Assembly: GCF_016834655.1 (NCBI RefSeq) | Contig: NZ_JAENHP010000001.1 | Coordinates: forward strand, 1-64,000 | Source: Paractinoplanes ovalisporus | GTDB taxonomy: Bacteria > Actinomycetota > Actinomycetes > Mycobacteriales > Micromonosporaceae | Direction of reading: 5' to 3' | Length of the DNA: 64,000 nucleotides | Made by a program: the position numbers and the translations under genes | In this document: one piece after another, positions 1-7,698 of the stretch | Layout of the letters: each line of letters opens with the position of its first letter | Numbering within the stretch: the stretch's first letter is position 1 | The notes under the pieces: model-generated | Told to the model about the DNA's origin: nothing | What the model saw: the letters and a program-made list of their open reading frames with translations, nothing else | Database searches by the model: none

Positions 1-412
1 ACAGCCACCCGTCGCCCCGCCACCACAACCACCCCACCTCGTCGCGCCACCACAACCACCCGACCTCGTCGCGCCATCACGGCCGGCCGTCGCCCCGCCA
101 CCACAACCACCCGACCTCGTCGCGCCACCACGGCCAGCCGTCGTCTCGCCACCACGACCGCCCGGCCTCAGCGCGCCACCACAGCCACCCGTCGCCCCGC
201 CACCACAACCACCCCACCTCGTCGCGCCACCACAACCACCCGACCTCGTCGCGCCATCACGGCCGGCCGTCGCCCCGCCACCACAACCACCCGACCTCGT
301 CGCGCCATCACGGCCGGCCGTCGTCTCGCCACCACGACCGCCCGGCCTCAGCGCGCCACCACAGCCACCCGTCGCCCCGCCACCACAACCACCCGATCTC
401 ATCCCGCCATCA
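1..412. repeat. Nested tandem repeat, 180-bp higher-order unit
   Basis: Bases 1-180 recur almost perfectly at 181-360; only two substitutions were noticed, in the third line of the unit. A third copy starts at 361 and decays by about 410. Inside each 180-bp unit are roughly 30-bp sub-units built on variants of ccaccacaaccacccgacc followed by tcgtcgcgccatcac. The last sub-unit runs through the stop codon (399-401) of the leftward gene, so the array looks like an expansion of that gene's 3' end. The array continues off the left edge of the window. No gene is seen in it. Confidence 0.9.
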
Positions 413-1298
413 GGGCGACGCGGCCGAGCAGGCGCCAGGCCAGGACGCCCACCGAGCCCGCGACGACGGCGGCGCCCAGAAGGCAGGGCCAGGCACGCCA
501 AAGACGGTGGGCGGTGGCCAGCCAGACCAGGACCAAGAGCGGGAGCTGGATCCGTACGGCCTGGGCGGCGACGTAACCGTTGGCGAACGGGTCGGTCAGC
601 GCGAGCAGCCGCCACGGCGGAACCTGGACGGAAGACCAGCCCTCGCTGGCGAGCAGGCCACAGGCCAGGCCCAGCGCCACGGCCGCGCTCATGGCGGGAG
701 CCGTCCGGACGAGGTGTCCCAAGTATCCGAACACCGGACCGGCGACGAGCGAAGCGACCAGCCACACCCCGGTCATGAACGCGACGTCGCGCAGGCCGTC
801 GGCGGCGCCGCCCGCAAGCCAGCGCTTCGTCCCGACCAGCACCAACCCGTAGTAGACGAGGGTCGCGACCGCCAGCACCGCGGTGGCCCGCAGCATCGCC
901 GGCCGCGCGCCTCTCTCTTCGGACCGCACGTCAGTCGCTCGCTCGGTCGCTTGCCTAGTCGCTCCTCCGGCCGCTTGCCCAGTCGCTCCACCGGCCCCTT
1001 GCCCAGTCGCTCCACCGGCCCCTTGCCCAGTCGCTCCACCGGCCCCTTGCCCAGTCGCTCCACCGGCCCCTTGCCCAGTCGCTCCACCGGCCCCTTGCCC
1101 GGTCACTCCACCGGCCGCTTGCCCGACCGCACGGCTGGTCGCACGGCTGGTCGCTCGGCCCGTCAGGAACGCAGCCAGGCCCCACGCGAAGCCACTGCTG
1201 GTCAGCGCGATCATGACCTGGCCGGCGGGGCCGTCGATCAGGTCGGCCAGGAAGGCGAAGAACCCGAGCGCCACCGCCGGCAGCAGAACCGCGGCCAC
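399..1298 (-). CDS. Repeat-containing multi-pass membrane protein, unknown function
   Basis: A 299-aa protein I do not recognise. The N-terminus has hydrophobic segments starting KVAAVLLPAVALGFFAFLA, followed by a second one. A low-complexity stretch of 8-residue repeats (GAGGATGQ-like, about 7 copies) follows, then about four more hydrophobic segments to the C-terminus. Start: GTG at 1298, preceded on the minus strand by a strong GGGGGAGG ribosome site about 4 nt away; the open frame upstream of it reads through the divergent gene and is not used. The glycine/alanine repeat is encoded by a 24-bp minisatellite, so its length may vary between strains. Probably a membrane protein with a flexible cytoplasmic or extracytoplasmic loop; no function is inferred. 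Confidence 0.65.
   Translation of the reverse strand: MAAVLLPAVALGFFAFLADLIDGPAGQVMIALTSSGFAWGLAAFLTGRATSRATSRAVGQAAGGVTGQGAGGATGQGAGGATGQGAGGATGQGAGGATGQGAGGATGQAAGGATRQATERATDVRSEERGARPAMLRATAVLAVATLVYYGLVLVGTKRWLAGGAADGLRDVAFMTGVWLVASLVAGPVFGYLGHLVRTAPAMSAAVALGLACGLLASEGWSSVQVPPWRLLALTDPFANGYVAAQAVRIQLPLLVLVWLATAHRLWRAWPCLLGAAVVAGSVGVLAWRLLGRVALMAG
961..1127. repeat. 24-bp in-frame minisatellite
   Basis: Seven copies of a 24-bp unit (gctccaccggccccttgccc plus agtc) start at 961, 985, 1009, 1033, 1057, 1081 and 1105; the central ones are near identical. The unit is in frame in the leftward membrane-protein gene and encodes an octapeptide repeat. Confidence 0.9.
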
Positions 1299-1406
1299 TT
1301 TGCCTCCCCCTCGCGTGGACCCGCGCCACGCCGGGACCAGTGAACACGAAACGGATTCCGGTGGCGGAGTGACCTGGTTCGGCGCGATATGGAATTCTTG
1401 CGGGCT

Positions 1407-2204
1407 ATGACGACGCCGCAGCCGCCCGAGCAGTCTCAGCCCGCTCCGGTCCCGCCGCCTCATCAGGACACGCCGGGTTCCGGCACGCCGAGCTCCGACC
1501 GGCCGTCTGCGCTGGACACGCCGGGCGCGGGTGCGTCGCCCCAGCTCGACACGCCGGGAGCGGGTGCGCCGCTCCGGGCCGACACGCCGGGCGCGGGTGC
1601 ATCGCCCCACGCCGACACGCCGGGCGCGGGTGCGCCGCTCCAGGCCGACACACCGGGCGCGGGTGCGCCGTCGAACGCCGTTGAGCCCGCTCATGTCCCA
1701 CCGCCGAACGTCGTCGAGCCCGCTCGGGAGGTCTGGGGTCCACCGGCACAGCCCGCTGACGAGACGCCGTGGCAGGAGCAGGTCACGGTTCCCGCTCCGG
1801 AGGCCGCGCAAGCCGAAACACCGCCACCGGCCACGGGCGGCTCGCGGACGATCCTGCTCGCCGGTGGCGCCGGGGCTCTCGTCGGAGCCCTGGTCGTCGG
1901 CATTTTCTGGGCGGCCAGTTCGTTCGTCGGAAGCAGCGGCAGCGACGCCTCCGACGACGCCGCGGCCGCGTGCGGCGTGTTCGAGCGGGTGCCCGACTCG
2001 TGGCAGCCCGAGACCGTCACCGAGCTCACCACCTACCAGGTCGGCGGCGCCATCGCGCTCGCGCAGGCGGCAGGCCAGGGTGACGCGAAGTACCGGGTGC
2101 TGGCGGCCCAGGCACAACAGGTGCAGCAGGCCTACGTCACGTTCAACGTCGACCGGGTGGCCCAGCTCATCAACGACGTCCGCAACACCTGCAACGAGCT
2201 GTAG
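1407..2204 (+). CDS. Single-pass membrane protein with repeat-rich cytoplasmic N-terminus
   Basis: About 265 aa, family not recognised. The N-terminal half is proline/alanine-rich and carries five 11-residue repeats built on DTPGAGA (33-bp DNA unit, 1515-1679). One transmembrane helix follows (TILLAGGAGALVGALVVGIF), then a roughly 90-residue extracytoplasmic domain with two cysteines (AAACGVFE and NTCNEL) that could pair. The topology resembles small actinobacterial proteins with a disordered cytoplasmic tail and a compact sensor or anchor domain outside. Start: ATG at 1407 is preferred over the in-frame ATG at 1389 because tatggaat just upstream looks like a -10 element; neither start has a good ribosome site, so a leaderless transcript is possible. 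Divergent from the membrane gene at 399-1298. Confidence 0.65.
   Translation: MTTPQPPEQSQPAPVPPPHQDTPGSGTPSSDRPSALDTPGAGASPQLDTPGAGAPLRADTPGAGASPHADTPGAGAPLQADTPGAGAPSNAVEPAHVPPPNVVEPAREVWGPPAQPADETPWQEQVTVPAPEAAQAETPPPATGGSRTILLAGGAGALVGALVVGIFWAASSFVGSSGSDASDDAAAACGVFERVPDSWQPETVTELTTYQVGGAIALAQAAGQGDAKYRVLAAQAQQVQQAYVTFNVDRVAQLINDVRNTCNEL
1515..1679. repeat. 33-bp in-frame minisatellite
   Basis: Five 33-bp units beginning gacacgccgggcgcgggtgc sit at 1515, 1548, 1581, 1614 and 1647. They encode 11-residue DTPGAGA-type repeats in the surrounding gene and alternate between two variants (ASP and APL type). Confidence 0.85.
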
Positions 2205-2206
2205 AC

Positions 2207-2566
2207 CTAACGCTTCTTCGGACCGGCGTCGATCTCGTCGCGGCGGCCAGTCACGAGACCGTCGAACGCGTCGTCGGGCAGCGGCTGGGCGTCGCTGAAC
2301 TTGATTCCGCCCTTGGTCGACTCGTACCCGTCGAGTCCCGCCACCACCGCCGCGACGACGTCGGCGCTGAACGGGAACACCGAGTTGCCGTGCTTGGCCG
2401 CCACGACGCTGATCAGTGGCTTGCCGCGGTACCGGTGGGCGGCCATGCCGTAGCTCCGCCCCTCTTCGGCGTCGGGCACCAGAGAGACAACGCGTTCCCG
2501 GAGCCGTTCGAGCATCGCCCGCGACGGCTCGCCGACTCCGGCGATGTAGTCCGTGACCTCACCCAT
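2207..2566 (-). CDS. DUF1801 domain protein
   Basis: A 119-aa protein resembling DUF1801/YdhG-type small proteins, sometimes annotated as iron chaperones. Visible family features are the N-terminal amphipathic helix with VTDYIAGV, the segment RSYGMAAHRYRGKPLISV, a central FPFSADVV and a C-terminal KGGIKFSDAQPLPDD followed by a basic tail. Start: ATG at 2566 is chosen over ATG at 2575 because AGGA lies 8 nt upstream of it. Its stop is 3 nt from the stop of the convergent gene. Function is not established for the family. Confidence 0.75.
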   Translation of the reverse strand: MGEVTDYIAGVGEPSRAMLERLRERVVSLVPDAEEGRSYGMAAHRYRGKPLISVVAAKHGNSVFPFSADVVAAVVAGLDGYESTKGGIKFSDAQPLPDDAFDGLVTGRRDEIDAGPKKR

Positions 2567-2639
2567 GCTTGTCATCCTGCCCGCGCGGGCGGCCGTTCCG
2601 CAGCCACCGGACGCCAGTCAGGCCCACCCGCGCCGTCGA

Positions 2640-2990
2640 CGCGGGCGCATACCCGGTAGACGCCGGCCATGTCGACCCGGACCGTGACTCCGCAACCACC
2701 AAACGCCGGTCAGGCCCACCCGGGACCGTCGCTCCGCGGCCACCGGACGCCGGTCAGGCCCACCCGGGACCGTCGCTCCGCAACCACCGGACGTCGGTCA
2801 GGCCCACACCCCGGACCGTCACTCCGCGGCCACCAGACGCCGGTCAGGCCCACCCGGGACCGTCACTCCGCGGCCACCAGACGCCGGTCAGGCCCACCCG
2901 GGACCGTCGCTCCGCGGCCACCGGACGTCGGTCTGGCCCACCCCGGTCCGTCGCTCCGCAACCACCGGACGCCGGTCAGGCCGCCGCGGT
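2640..2990. repeat. 44-bp tandem repeat downstream of the SDR gene
   Basis: About seven copies of a roughly 44-bp unit (acgccggtcaggcccacccg, ggaccgtc, ctccgcggccaccgg) fill the interval between the DUF1801 and SDR genes. The clearest spacing is 44 (2717 to 2761); some copies are a base longer. The period is not a multiple of three and all frames shift, so it is not coding. The last copy contains the SDR stop codon (2976-2978), so the array looks like a stutter of that gene's 3' end. Confidence 0.85.
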
Positions 2991-3773
2991 CGAGCGGCGC
3001 ATCATCGAACCGATCAGGGTGGTGGACCGGCGGCGGCTGAGCAGGACCCGGCTCGCGGCCACGGCGAAGCGGTTGGCGCGTCCGACGACCACGCTGGGTG
3101 GCGGGTTACGTCGTGACAGCGCGCTGAACGCCGTGTCGACCACCTGCGCGGGAGTCATGCGGCGGGAACCACCGTCGGCGCTGCTGCCGGCCACGTCGAA
3201 GAACTCGGTCTGGGTGGCGCCGGGCGACAGGGCGAACACGCGCAGCCCGGTGCCACGCGATTCGTACCAGAGGGCCTCGGTGAAACTCAGCACGAACGCC
3301 TTGGTCGCGCCGTAGACGGCCATCGTGGGGTTGGCCTGATACGCGGCGACGCTGGCCACGTTGATGAGGAAGCCGTCAAGACGGTCGATGAACGTACGGC
3401 TGATGTCGACCACGCTCGTCACGTCGACCGCGATCTCGGCCCGCAGCCGCGCCGGGTCCTCCTCACGGAACGGACCGTGGGTCGCGAATCCGGCGTTGTT
3501 GACGATGCTCGTGATCTTCACGCCGCGGTCGGCCAGCTCCTTGTCGAGCACGGCGCCGACCTCCGGCGTGGTGAGGTCGGCGGCGATCGTGTGCGCCCTC
3601 ACGCCGTACGTGCTGGTCAGTTCCTCGGCCAGAGCGTTCAGGCGGTCGAGGCGCCGCGCGACAAGAACGAGGTTGGCGCCGCGGGCAGCGAGCCGTCGGG
3701 CGAACTCGGCACCGATGCCCGAACTGGCGCCGGTGACGAGAACGGTCTGGGTGCGATAGTCGATCGGCTTCAT
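2976..3773 (-). CDS. Short-chain dehydrogenase/reductase (SDR)
   Basis: A 265-aa classical SDR. Visible motifs: the Rossmann cofactor motif TGASSGIG near residue 13, NNAG near residue 85, the catalytic SxxxxYxxxK pattern (VASVAAYQ...AVYGATKAF) and the SPGATQTEF segment after it. The C-terminal extension is arginine-rich. An Arg (VARRLDRL) after the second beta strand suggests NADPH preference. Start: ATG at 3773; the open frame continues upstream through the operator and is rejected. The substrate is unknown. Divergent from a TetR regulator with a palindrome between them, so it is likely the regulated target. Confidence 0.85.
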   Translation of the reverse strand: MKPIDYRTQTVLVTGASSGIGAEFARRLAARGANLVLVARRLDRLNALAEELTSTYGVRAHTIAADLTTPEVGAVLDKELADRGVKITSIVNNAGFATHGPFREEDPARLRAEIAVDVTSVVDISRTFIDRLDGFLINVASVAAYQANPTMAVYGATKAFVLSFTEALWYESRGTGLRVFALSPGATQTEFFDVAGSSADGGSRRMTPAQVVDTAFSALSRRNPPPSVVVGRANRFAVAASRVLLSRRRSTTLIGSMMRRSTAAA

Positions 3774-3793
3774 GCTGTCACGGTAGGCCTGTC

Positions 3794-3808
3794 TGGCACT
3801 AAGTGTCA
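3794..3808. promoter_or_regulatory. Candidate TetR operator, 15-bp palindrome
   Basis: TGGCACT-A-AGTGTCA is an inverted repeat with one mismatch in 7-bp arms. It lies between the divergent SDR and TetR genes, 21 nt from the SDR start and 28 nt from the TetR start. Its position and symmetry fit a TetR dimer site controlling both genes (inference). Confidence 0.55.
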
Positions 3809-3836
3809 ATCAGGCACCTCATGGCATACTGCACGG

Positions 3837-4409
3837 GTGAGCACTCTGTGGAGCCGATCCCGGCAGGCCGCCATCACCGAGGTCATCGCGGTGGCCATGG
3901 ACCTGTTCCTCGACAAGGGCTTCGAGGCGACGACGTTCGACGACATCGCCGCGGCGGCCGGCATCTCCCGGCGGTCCCTGTTCCGCTATTTCGGGACGAA
4001 GGAAGACATCGTCCTGTTCCACATGGCCGACGAGGGCCCTCGAGCGGCCGCCGCGCTGGCCGCCCGCCCCGACGACGAGCCCGTATGGACCGCGCTGCTG
4101 GCCATCCTGAAGCAGATCGAGAACGAGACCGGCGACCCCGCGCGGCTCCTCAAGATCTCCGAGATGATGTACGGGACCCCGTCGTTGCGCGCCCGCAGCC
4201 TCGAAAAACACCTGCAGTGGCAGTCCGACCTGCTGCCCGAGGTCAAGCGCCGCCTCGCCACCGAAGCCGACCTCCCCGCCATCGCGATCATCGCCAGCGC
4301 CGTGGCCTGCCTCGACGCCGCGGGCGAGCAGTGGACCCGGGCCCGAGGCGCCATCCCCTTGGCCGACCTGCTCGAGGAGGCGTTCACCGCCGTACGGGAA
4401 GCTCGGTAG
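3837..4409 (+). CDS. TetR-family transcriptional regulator
   Basis: A 190-aa protein with a typical N-terminal TetR DNA-binding domain: AITEVIAVAMDLFLDKGFEATTFDDIAAAAGISRR, then SLFRYFGTKEDIV (residues about 10-60). The C-terminal ligand domain is helical and unassigned, with weak similarity in style to actinobacterial TetR_C domains. Start: GTG at 3837. The open frame extends further upstream, antisense to the SDR gene, and this is not believed. Divergent from the SDR gene; probably represses it and itself through the palindrome at 3794-3808. The effector is unknown. Confidence 0.85.
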   Translation: MSTLWSRSRQAAITEVIAVAMDLFLDKGFEATTFDDIAAAAGISRRSLFRYFGTKEDIVLFHMADEGPRAAAALAARPDDEPVWTALLAILKQIENETGDPARLLKISEMMYGTPSLRARSLEKHLQWQSDLLPEVKRRLATEADLPAIAIIASAVACLDAAGEQWTRARGAIPLADLLEEAFTAVREAR

Positions 4410-4575
4410 TGCACACCAACCGGTGGAAGCAACCGACGTCGTACGGGAGGCCGTTGTGATGCACGTCGACCGGCTGGACGAAACATCAGGCTTCGGACGG
4501 GAGACCGTCTTGATGCACGCCGACCGGCTGGACGGAACATCAGGCTTCGGACGGGAGACCGTGTAGTGCACGCGG
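4405..4575. repeat. 54-bp degenerate tandem repeat between TetR and APH genes
   Basis: Units of about 54 bp built on gtgatgcacgtcgaccggct, then ggacg, aacatcaggcttcggacggg, agaccg. The clearest spacing is 4459 to 4513 (54 bp). A diverged copy overlaps the TetR stop and a partial copy (gtagtgcacgcg) forms the start region of the downstream kinase gene. It fills the whole 156-bp intergenic gap. Confidence 0.75.
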
Positions 4576-5441
4576 ATCAGCTGGTGATCACGCCGGACAT
4601 GGTTCGCGCGCTGGTCGACGCCCAGTTTCCCGAGTGGCGCGACCTGCCCGTCCGCGAGCTGGCGACCCAGGGCACCGTCAACGCCATCTTCCGCCTGGGC
4701 GACGCGTACACCGCCCGCTTCCCGCTCCAACTCCGTGCCGACGCCCGCGCCTGGCTGGAACGCGAGGCCGCAGCCGCCGCCGAACTCTTCGGACGGACCC
4801 GCTTCGCCACGCCCGAGCCGATAGCCCTCGGTGATCCCGGCGCCGGTTACCCTTCGCCGTGGTCGGTCCAGACCTGGCTACCCGGCGCGACCGTCACCGA
4901 CGAGCCCCTGGGTGACGCTTTCGCCGGCGACCTGGCCGAGTTCATTTCCTCCGTACGCGCCATGCCCACCCACGGCCGCACGTTCACCGGCCCCGGCCGC
5001 GGCGGCGACCTGAAGTCCCAGGACGAGTGGCTGGAGACGTGTTTCCGCGAGAGCGAGTCCATGCTGGACGTCCCCGCCCTGCGCAGCCTCTGGTCCGAGC
5101 TACGCACCCTCCCCCGCGGCGACACACCAGACACCATGACCCACGGAGACCTGATCCCCGGCAACGTCCTGGTCACCAACGGCCGCCTGACCGGTGTCCT
5201 CGACGTGGGCGGCCTGGCCCCCGCCGACCCCGCGCTCGACCTGGTGAGCGCCTGGCACCTGCTGGACGCCGCCCCACGCCAGGCCTTGCGCGACGCCCTG
5301 CCGCACAGCAACGCGGAGTGGCAACGCGGCCGGGCGTGGGCCTTCGCCCAGGCGATGGGCCTCCCCTGGTACTACGCCCGCACCAACCCACCGATGGCCC
5401 AGCTGGGCCTGCGAACCCTGTCCCGAGTCCTCGCCGCCTGA
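4566..5441 (+). CDS. Aminoglycoside phosphotransferase-fold kinase
   Basis: A 291-aa APH/choline-kinase-like protein. Visible features: a nucleotide-loop region (ATQGTVNAIFRLGDAYTARFP), the catalytic loop HGDLIPGNVLV (HxDxxxxN, about residue 196) and the metal-binding segment GVLDVGGLAPADPALDL, where Asp-Val-Gly replaces the usual Asp-Trp/Phe-Gly. The C-terminal helices match the family (AWAFAQAMGLPWYYA). Many such proteins phosphorylate small metabolites; resistance to aminoglycosides should not be assumed. Start: GTG at 4566, inside the last copy of the 54-bp repeat, with no clear ribosome site. Alternative in-frame GTG or ATG codons exist within 50 nt. Confidence 0.8.
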   Translation: MHADQLVITPDMVRALVDAQFPEWRDLPVRELATQGTVNAIFRLGDAYTARFPLQLRADARAWLEREAAAAAELFGRTRFATPEPIALGDPGAGYPSPWSVQTWLPGATVTDEPLGDAFAGDLAEFISSVRAMPTHGRTFTGPGRGGDLKSQDEWLETCFRESESMLDVPALRSLWSELRTLPRGDTPDTMTHGDLIPGNVLVTNGRLTGVLDVGGLAPADPALDLVSAWHLLDAAPRQALRDALPHSNAEWQRGRAWAFAQAMGLPWYYARTNPPMAQLGLRTLSRVLAA

Positions 5442-5594
5442 AACACCCGCAGGCCCCAGCCATCGCCCCACGCACGCTCCCCATTCGACTGAACGCTCCA
5501 GCCCCCGACACCGAGACCTGGCACTCAGTCAACGCACCCCTTGAAGATCCACCCCCCGGCACAGGGGCAGCTGGGGAAGATGTCGGGGCGGCCG

Positions 5595-5756
5595 CGCGGC
5601 GCGACACGGCACTCAGGCAACACGCGCCCGGGGACCCCCAGCACGCGACACGGCATTCAGGCAACGCACGCCCGGAGGCCCCCAGGACGCGACACGGCAC
5701 TCAGGCAACACGCGCCCGGAGACCCCCAGCACGCGACACGGCATTCAGGTAGACAC
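5595..5756. repeat. 44-bp tandem repeat downstream of the APH-fold gene
   Basis: The unit gacacggcattcaggcaaca plus cgcccggagacccccagcacgc starts at 5603, 5647, 5691 and 5735, exactly 44 bp apart. The sequence is unrelated to the 44-bp array at 2640-2990. The stretch 5442-5594 holds one diverged partial unit (near 5510) and nothing else recognisable. Confidence 0.85.
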
Positions 5757-6128
5757 GCACCCTCTCGACTGCAAGCCCAGCCCCGCACCGCACTCGAGCC
5801 ACGCGCTCTCCCCGTTTACGGGCCCCAGCCCGGCTCCATGGCACCGTGGTCGAGCCCCACGTAAGCCCCCCGACGAACTGGGCACGCGAGCTCGTCGGGC
5901 CGTAGGAGGCGGTCGAGGTGAACGGTCCGGGTAGCGACTCCTATCCCACTACCCGCCCTACCAGGGGGCCTCCGCCCACGGCCAATTATGGCGGGGAAAG
6001 GCGATCTTTGCGGGTGATCGAGGGGTGGCCTGTGGACAGACCGCCGGCTGTGGATAACCGTGCGGAGGGTGGCGGCCGGGTGGAGCTGGGGTTTTGACAT
6101 TGATCTGGGCGGATGGTGGGGTTGGGGC
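5757..6128. other. Intergenic stretch with three consecutive hairpins
   Basis: No convincing reading frame. Three inverted repeats follow each other: CCCGACGA/TCGTCGGG (5869-5876 and 5892-5899, loop 15), CGGGTAG/CTACCCG (5928-5934 and 5949-5955, loop 14) and GCC-AATTAT-GGC near 5980. A TTGACA hexamer is at 6094-6099 with no good -10 partner. The hairpins could be a terminator without a U-tract, a structured leader for the cupin gene or a small RNA; the sequence does not decide. Confidence 0.4.
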
Positions 6129-6749
6129 GTGAAGGGTCAAGTTGTGCACTCCCCGGCCGGTGACGCGGTTGTGCTGGATGACGTCGGGCAGACGGTGCTT
6201 CTCGACAACGATGTCGTACGGGTCTGGGACGTCGCGCTTCGAGCCGGCGAGAACCACCCCTGGCATCTGCACCACAACCCGTACGTGGTGTTGTCGATCT
6301 CGGGGTCGGAAGCTCGCATGGACTGGCTCGACGGCAGCGAACCGCGGTTCTTGAACGAGTATCGCGGCGGGTCCGTCTATCGGCCGCTGTCGCCTGTGCA
6401 CCGGCTTACCAACATCGGAGAGCGGTTTTATCAGAACCGGCTGGTTGAGCTCAAAGACCTGGGGGAGAACCTTCCAGAACCGGTCGACATCGGGGTCGGG
6501 GATCGTAGCGTCGAAGGGGAGCGTCCGGGGCCGGCTACCGCTGACGGGCGGCTTCCGGTGATTCTGCACCCGCACGCGTCGGTGTGGACGGTCGCTGTTG
6601 AGGAGGGGGACGCCCGCAAGCTCGACCTTGGAGACCGGCCGCACGTCATCGCCGAGCTCGAGCGGGACGGGGGCGTCGCGTTCCACCCGGGTGGGCCGGT
6701 CACGCTGACCGGGCCCGGTGAGTGGTTCGTGCTGGAGCTGAGCTACTAG
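6129..6749 (+). CDS. Cupin-domain protein
   Basis: A 206-aa protein with a cupin core: VWDVALRAGENHPWHLHHNPYVVLSISG contains the GxxxxxHxH-type metal motif (histidines near residues 43-47), and a later strand GNxVYRPLSPVHRLTNIGE-like region carries another His. The C-terminal half (about residues 130-206) resembles a second, degenerate beta-sandwich. Likely binds a metal and a small acid or is an enzyme of unknown specificity. Start: GTG at 6129, after ggtggggttggggc; upstream in-frame codons lie in the structured leader. Transcribed alone. Confidence 0.65.
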   Translation: MKGQVVHSPAGDAVVLDDVGQTVLLDNDVVRVWDVALRAGENHPWHLHHNPYVVLSISGSEARMDWLDGSEPRFLNEYRGGSVYRPLSPVHRLTNIGERFYQNRLVELKDLGENLPEPVDIGVGDRSVEGERPGPATADGRLPVILHPHASVWTVAVEEGDARKLDLGDRPHVIAELERDGGVAFHPGGPVTLTGPGEWFVLELSY

Positions 6750-6751
6750 CG

Positions 6752-6858
6752 AAAGCGGGAGCGGAACGGGCCGAAGCGGGAGCGGAACAGGCCGAAGCGG
6801 GAGCGGAACAGGCCGAAGCGGGAGCGGAACAGGCCGAAGCGGAAGCGGAACAGGCCGA
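6752..6858. repeat. 21-bp tandem repeat between cupin and PIG-L genes
   Basis: Five copies of gaagcgggagcggaacaggc c (21 bp), the first with gggcc and the last with ggaagc. It occupies nearly all of the convergent intergenic gap. Confidence 0.9.
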
Positions 6859-6860
6859 CG

Positions 6861-7607
6861 CTAGCCGACGGTGAACACCTCGAAACCGGCCGCATACTTG
6901 ACGCCCAGCCGACTGCCGGCCTGGCGGGAGAAGCCCTCCAGGAACTCCTCGGCATCGAAACCGGAGCCGTCGGGGCCACCCCAGTTCAGGCCGCGCAAAT
7001 AGGCGTCATGAGCCTCCAGCGAACGCACCCCGAGCGCGAACGTGTCGGTGACGTCCACGCCGTGGCGGGACAGCGGCGAACCGGCGGCCCACACCTGACG
7101 GACGCCGCCCCACTTCTCCAGGCCCTGGTCGCGGAACACCCAGCGGTTGGCGGCGTCGCGGACCGCGTCCAGCACCGAGCGGCCGGTCACGATGTGGTCG
7201 GCCATGTTGAGGGCCGTGCCCTCGCGGTCCCAGCTGTCGCGGAAGTTGTTCGTGATGACGATCTCGGGACGGTGCGTACGGATCGAGCGGGCCAGGATCT
7301 CCCGCAACGGCACCCCGCCCTCGAGCACGCCGTCGGGCTGGCCCAGGAACTCGACCTGGGACACGCCGACGATCGCGGCCGAGGCGCGTTGCTCCTGTTC
7401 GCGCAGGGGGCCGGCCTCGGCGGGGTCGATGCCGTCGATGCCGGCCTCGCCGCTGGTGAGCAGCACGTAGATCACTTCTTTGCCCTGGGCGGTCCAGCGG
7501 GCGATCGCCGCGGCGGCGCCGAACTCCAGGTCGTCGGGGTGCGCCACGATCGCGAGGGCACGCTTCCAGTCTTCGTCGAGCGGCTGCCACTGAACGTCAT
7601 CGGTCAT
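6861..7607 (-). CDS. PIG-L/LmbE-family deacetylase
   Basis: A 248-aa metal-dependent N-deacetylase family protein. The zinc-binding motif AHPDD is near residues 22-26, followed by EFGAAAAIARWTAQGKEVIYVLLTSGEAG. The third ligand is expected in the NMADHIVTG segment, which fits the family HxxH-like region. The family includes MshB and Mca of mycothiol metabolism as well as many uncharacterised deacetylases; nothing here identifies the substrate. Start: ATG at 7607, with ATG at 7616 (MGRM) as an alternative; neither has a strong ribosome site. Transcribed away from the cupin gene side, downstream of the WYL regulator on the same strand. Confidence 0.85.
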   Translation of the reverse strand: MTDDVQWQPLDEDWKRALAIVAHPDDLEFGAAAAIARWTAQGKEVIYVLLTSGEAGIDGIDPAEAGPLREQEQRASAAIVGVSQVEFLGQPDGVLEGGVPLREILARSIRTHRPEIVITNNFRDSWDREGTALNMADHIVTGRSVLDAVRDAANRWVFRDQGLEKWGGVRQVWAAGSPLSRHGVDVTDTFALGVRSLEAHDAYLRGLNWGGPDGSGFDAEEFLEGFSRQAGSRLGVKYAAGFEVFTVG

Positions 7608-7646
7608 GCGTCCCATCATGCGCCGGCCGGGGCGGCAGAGCGCGAG

Positions 7647-7698
7647 GCTCATTCCGTACGGGGTGAAGCGAAGCTCATTCCCGTACGGGGGAAAGTGC
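7647..7698. repeat. 26-bp duplication of the WYL gene 3' end
   Basis: Two copies, 26 bp apart, of gctcattccgtacggggtga and neighbouring bases. The right copy contains the last codons and stop of the WYL regulator (stop complement at 7675-7677); the left copy is non-coding. Confidence 0.75.

Noticed and set aside
1..412. Possible CRISPR array
   Set aside because: Units are contiguous near-identical tandem copies without unique spacers, and no cas genes are near.
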